DNA from: Erigeron canadensis
Taxonomy: Eukaryota; Streptophyta; Magnoliopsida; Asterales; Asteraceae
DNA: 64,000 nt
Assembly: GCF_010389155.1 (NCBI RefSeq)
Contig: NC_057768.1
Location: 20,779,966-20,843,965 of the forward strand
Direction: 5' to 3'
The notes under the pieces are model-generated. The model was not told the DNA's origin and searched no databases. It worked only from the letters and a program-made list of their open reading frames with translations. Shown here piece by piece: positions 63,265-64,000 of this stretch. The stretch's first letter is position 1, and each line of letters starts with the position of its first letter. The position numbers were made by a program, and so were the translations under genes.

Positions 63265-63281
63265 AATTTTGTTTTGCAGAA

Positions 63282-64000
63282 ATGACAAAGTTCTTTAAAT
63301 TCCAAGTCCATTATGATGGGTCTTTCATGGAGGATCCGTTACGTTATATTGATGAGAAAGTGATAACCCTCATGACCCCGGTCGTAAATTTGGAAGAGTT
63401 GGTACATCACATACACCAAGAAACAGGTACTAATTCTACTGATATGTATTTTAGTTCTGAGGCACATTTGGAGTGTTTGAAAAATGAGAAGGATTGTCTA
63501 GTGTTTTTTACCCTCTGCAGTCTGAGTATGATTTATAAGTGTTTCTTGACTACTATTCGTTAGATTTAAGTAGATATGTTCTAAAGCATAGTGATGATGA
63601 GATTGAAGGTGAGAGGGAAGGTGATGATGAGATTGAAGGTGAAAATAAGTCTAAAACAGAGCATGGTGAGAGTAGTAAAGGTTCAGTTAATGATGATAGT
63701 GAGGATGATGATTATGTTGAATCTAGTGAGTATGATGCTGAATCTGTTGCATCTTTAGACCATTTAACTGAGGGTGAAGATGAAATTAGGGAAGTTAGGA
63801 AAGGGAACCCCAATGCCAAGATACCAAACCCAAGGCAACTTCCTCATCTTGGTGGCAATAAGCCTATTAAAACAGATGAGGCAGATGTGAAGAAAGGAGT
63901 TCATGCTGAACATGAAAGTTTTTTGAAAGAATTAGTTGAAGCACTGAAAGCCAAGGATGATTCTGATGACATATTGAAACCACCAGAACCAGAACTTCCT
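63282..64000 (+). CDS. PB1-like domain protein of a putative MULE, partial and frame-broken
   Basis: Exon 2 follows the acceptor TTTTGTTTTGCAG (ends 63279); the ATG at 63282 starts MTKFFKFQVHYDGSFMEDPL, the pattern of PB1-like domains at the N-terminus of many plant MuDR-type transposase genes. This frame ends at a TAG at 63561-63563. A second frame, open from about 63540 to the window end, encodes a strongly acidic stretch (DDSEDDDYVESSEYDAESV) and then a KIPNPRQLPHLGG region, as expected for the linker after such domains. The shift between frames lies about 63505-63550, where there is a run of six T and a TTATAAG; a real mutation, a residual sequencing error or an unseen intron could each explain it. 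The transposase core lies beyond the window. Confidence 0.6.

Larger units (their letters stand above)
37292..64000 (+). mobile_element. Putative Mutator-like element (MULE), 5' part, hosting a Copia insertion
   Basis: The sequence from 37292 contains a promoter, a leader exon, an intron and, after the Copia insertion, an exon for a PB1-like protein of the kind found at the N-terminus of plant MuDR transposase genes. The left boundary is inferred from the abrupt end of a direct repeat and from GGG at the presumed terminus. The right end and its target duplication lie outside the window, so the class is provisional. Much of this span is the retrotransposon, shown twice. Confidence 0.45.

Noticed and set aside
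1..64000. CRISPR arrays, rRNA genes, bacterial-type operons or defence systems
   Set aside because: No regularly spaced repeats, rRNA motifs or gene clusters of that kind; all recognised content is plant nuclear.

Overview
The window is nuclear DNA of a flowering plant. Evidence: long intron-rich genes with GT-AG splice sites, plant-only families (CAMTA with plant CG-1 layout, NPH3/BTB, PLS-class PPR, plant SCAI), and plant-type Copia, hAT-MITE and Mutator-like elements. A eudicot is likely, and I lean to an asterid, possibly Asteraceae, because PB1-like MULE genes are common there. That placement is an inference. There are no rRNA genes, CRISPR arrays or operons.

Region 1 to 31.5 kb is gene space with four host genes whose exon structures can be read from reading frame and splice sites: (i) a 13-exon CAMTA calmodulin-binding transcription activator (211-13381, +), whose intron 10 carries a 2.5 kb non-autonomous LTR retrotransposon with a 5-bp target duplication; (ii) a 6-exon NPH3/BTB protein (18388-15100, -), convergent with CAMTA; (iii) a 3-exon PLS-class PPR protein with E/E+ tail (23193-20782, -); (iv) a 9-exon plant SCAI homologue (25790-31530, +), with one GC-AG intron. 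These genes share no evident pathway.

Region 31.5 to 37.3 kb is AT-rich intergenic DNA made of repeat debris: a second copy of a repeat family also seen near 14.4 kb, GGT/CAC-rich stretches, a 317-bp hAT-type MITE with a perfect 8-bp target duplication, and a 125-bp direct repeat whose second copy is cut exactly where a Mutator-like element seems to begin.

Region 37.3 to 64 kb is best read as ONE locus shown twice. A putative Mutator-like element (5' terminus near 37292) has a promoter, a non-coding first exon and a second exon encoding a PB1-like protein (ATG at 63282, running off the window with a frame break). Its 5' UTR intron holds a young, 12.4 kb, minus-strand, Sirevirus-like Copia retrotransposon: LTRs of about 967 bp, Met-tRNA primer site, Gag, Pol, and a third ORF of 1243 codons behind a separate promoter-like region. 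The element appears at 37813-50258 (with many homopolymer deletions that break its frames) and again at 50801-63264 (intact). The 437 bases after the first copy are a deletion-ridden version of the sequence after the second, and are followed by exactly 100 Ns. The simplest explanation is two overlapping contigs laid end to end, not a biological tandem duplication.

The most interesting biology is the third ORF of the retrotransposon with its own plant-style promoter and leader, the MYB-core-like word array in the LTR, the odd protease motif and the gag/pol junction. I found no convincing new defence or enzymatic system.
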